From positions 1 through 5,783 of the forward strand of contig JBEKZQ010000404.1 in the NCBI GenBank assembly GCA_049509675.1: a DNA stretch of 5,783 nt, given 5' to 3'. This stretch comes from JBEKZQ01 sp049509675. Lineage in GTDB: Bacteria; Planctomycetota; Planctomycetia; Pirellulales; Thermoguttaceae. The translations under genes and the position numbers were made by a program. Shown here in pieces: positions 5,677 through 5,783 of the stretch. The notes under the pieces are model-generated. The model saw only the letters and a program-made list of their open reading frames with translations. It was not told where the DNA came from and made no database searches. Each line of letters opens with the position of its first letter. Position 1 is the first letter of the stretch.

Positions 5677-5783
5677 GATGATGTTACGCGAGAAGCGTTG
5701 GGCAGCCATATTGGTCTACATTTCGCCAGAACGCTTGCCAGCGACCGGGGGTGAGTCGCAAGGCACGTATCGACAACACGGCA
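5677..5783 (+). other. Possible decayed continuation of the radical SAM gene
   Basis: In the same frame after the TAG, 25 codons remain open (DDVTREALGSHIGLHFARTL, then ASDRG) before TGA at 5752-5754. ALGSHIGLHF followed by TLAS has the helix-strand look expected just after GGEP in this family, where a strand leading to a TNG motif normally follows. The downstream piece SRKARIDNTA, encoded from 5754, is in another frame. This would fit one nonsense change plus one frameshift, but the similarity is vague. No other gene, terminator or repeat was seen here. Confidence 0.25.

Overview
The window suggests a member of the Planctomycetota or a close relative. The clues are protein style rather than any marker gene: short leucine-rich repeats of the 'DLSPLKGM' type, paired-cysteine zinc-ribbon domains on membrane-anchored proteins of unknown function, a secreted SH3b/ankyrin mosaic protein, and moderately GC-rich DNA. 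There is no rRNA, tRNA or housekeeping gene to confirm this, so it is an inference.

Layout, all on the + strand. (1) Positions 1-106 carry the last 34 codons of an IS30-family transposase, followed by the probable right end of that insertion sequence. (2) Directly after it, in the same frame, is an uncharacterised membrane protein (110-1243) with a cysteine-rich N-terminal segment and two membrane helices. Its only available start codon, a TTG, lies in the probable IS end, so its 5' end may have been replaced by the insertion. (3) At 1370-2410 is a second uncharacterised protein with a C-x2-C / C-x2-C N-terminal domain and one membrane helix. (4) At 2503-4575 is a large secreted mosaic protein: signal peptide, a domain faintly resembling bacterial thioester domains, an SH3b-like domain, six ankyrin repeats and a C-terminal leucine-rich segment. 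(5) At 4550-5098 is a protein with a C-terminal PqqD-like RiPP recognition element. (6) At 5122-5676 is a radical SAM enzyme of the peptide-maturase type, cut off by an in-frame stop shortly after its GGGEP motif. The last 107 bases hold only a possible decayed continuation.

Functionally, the PqqD-like protein and the radical SAM enzyme form a recognisable pair: a peptide-binding chaperone and a peptide-modifying enzyme. No precursor peptide is evident. The mosaic protein overlaps the PqqD-like gene by 26 nt, and the two maturase genes are 23 nt apart, so genes 4-6 are probably co-transcribed. The radical SAM gene looks broken as read, and an IS end lies at the other side of the window, so this is an accessory region with signs of decay. 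No rRNA, tRNA, CRISPR array or convincing intrinsic terminator was seen. Gaps between genes are short (126 nt and 92 nt).
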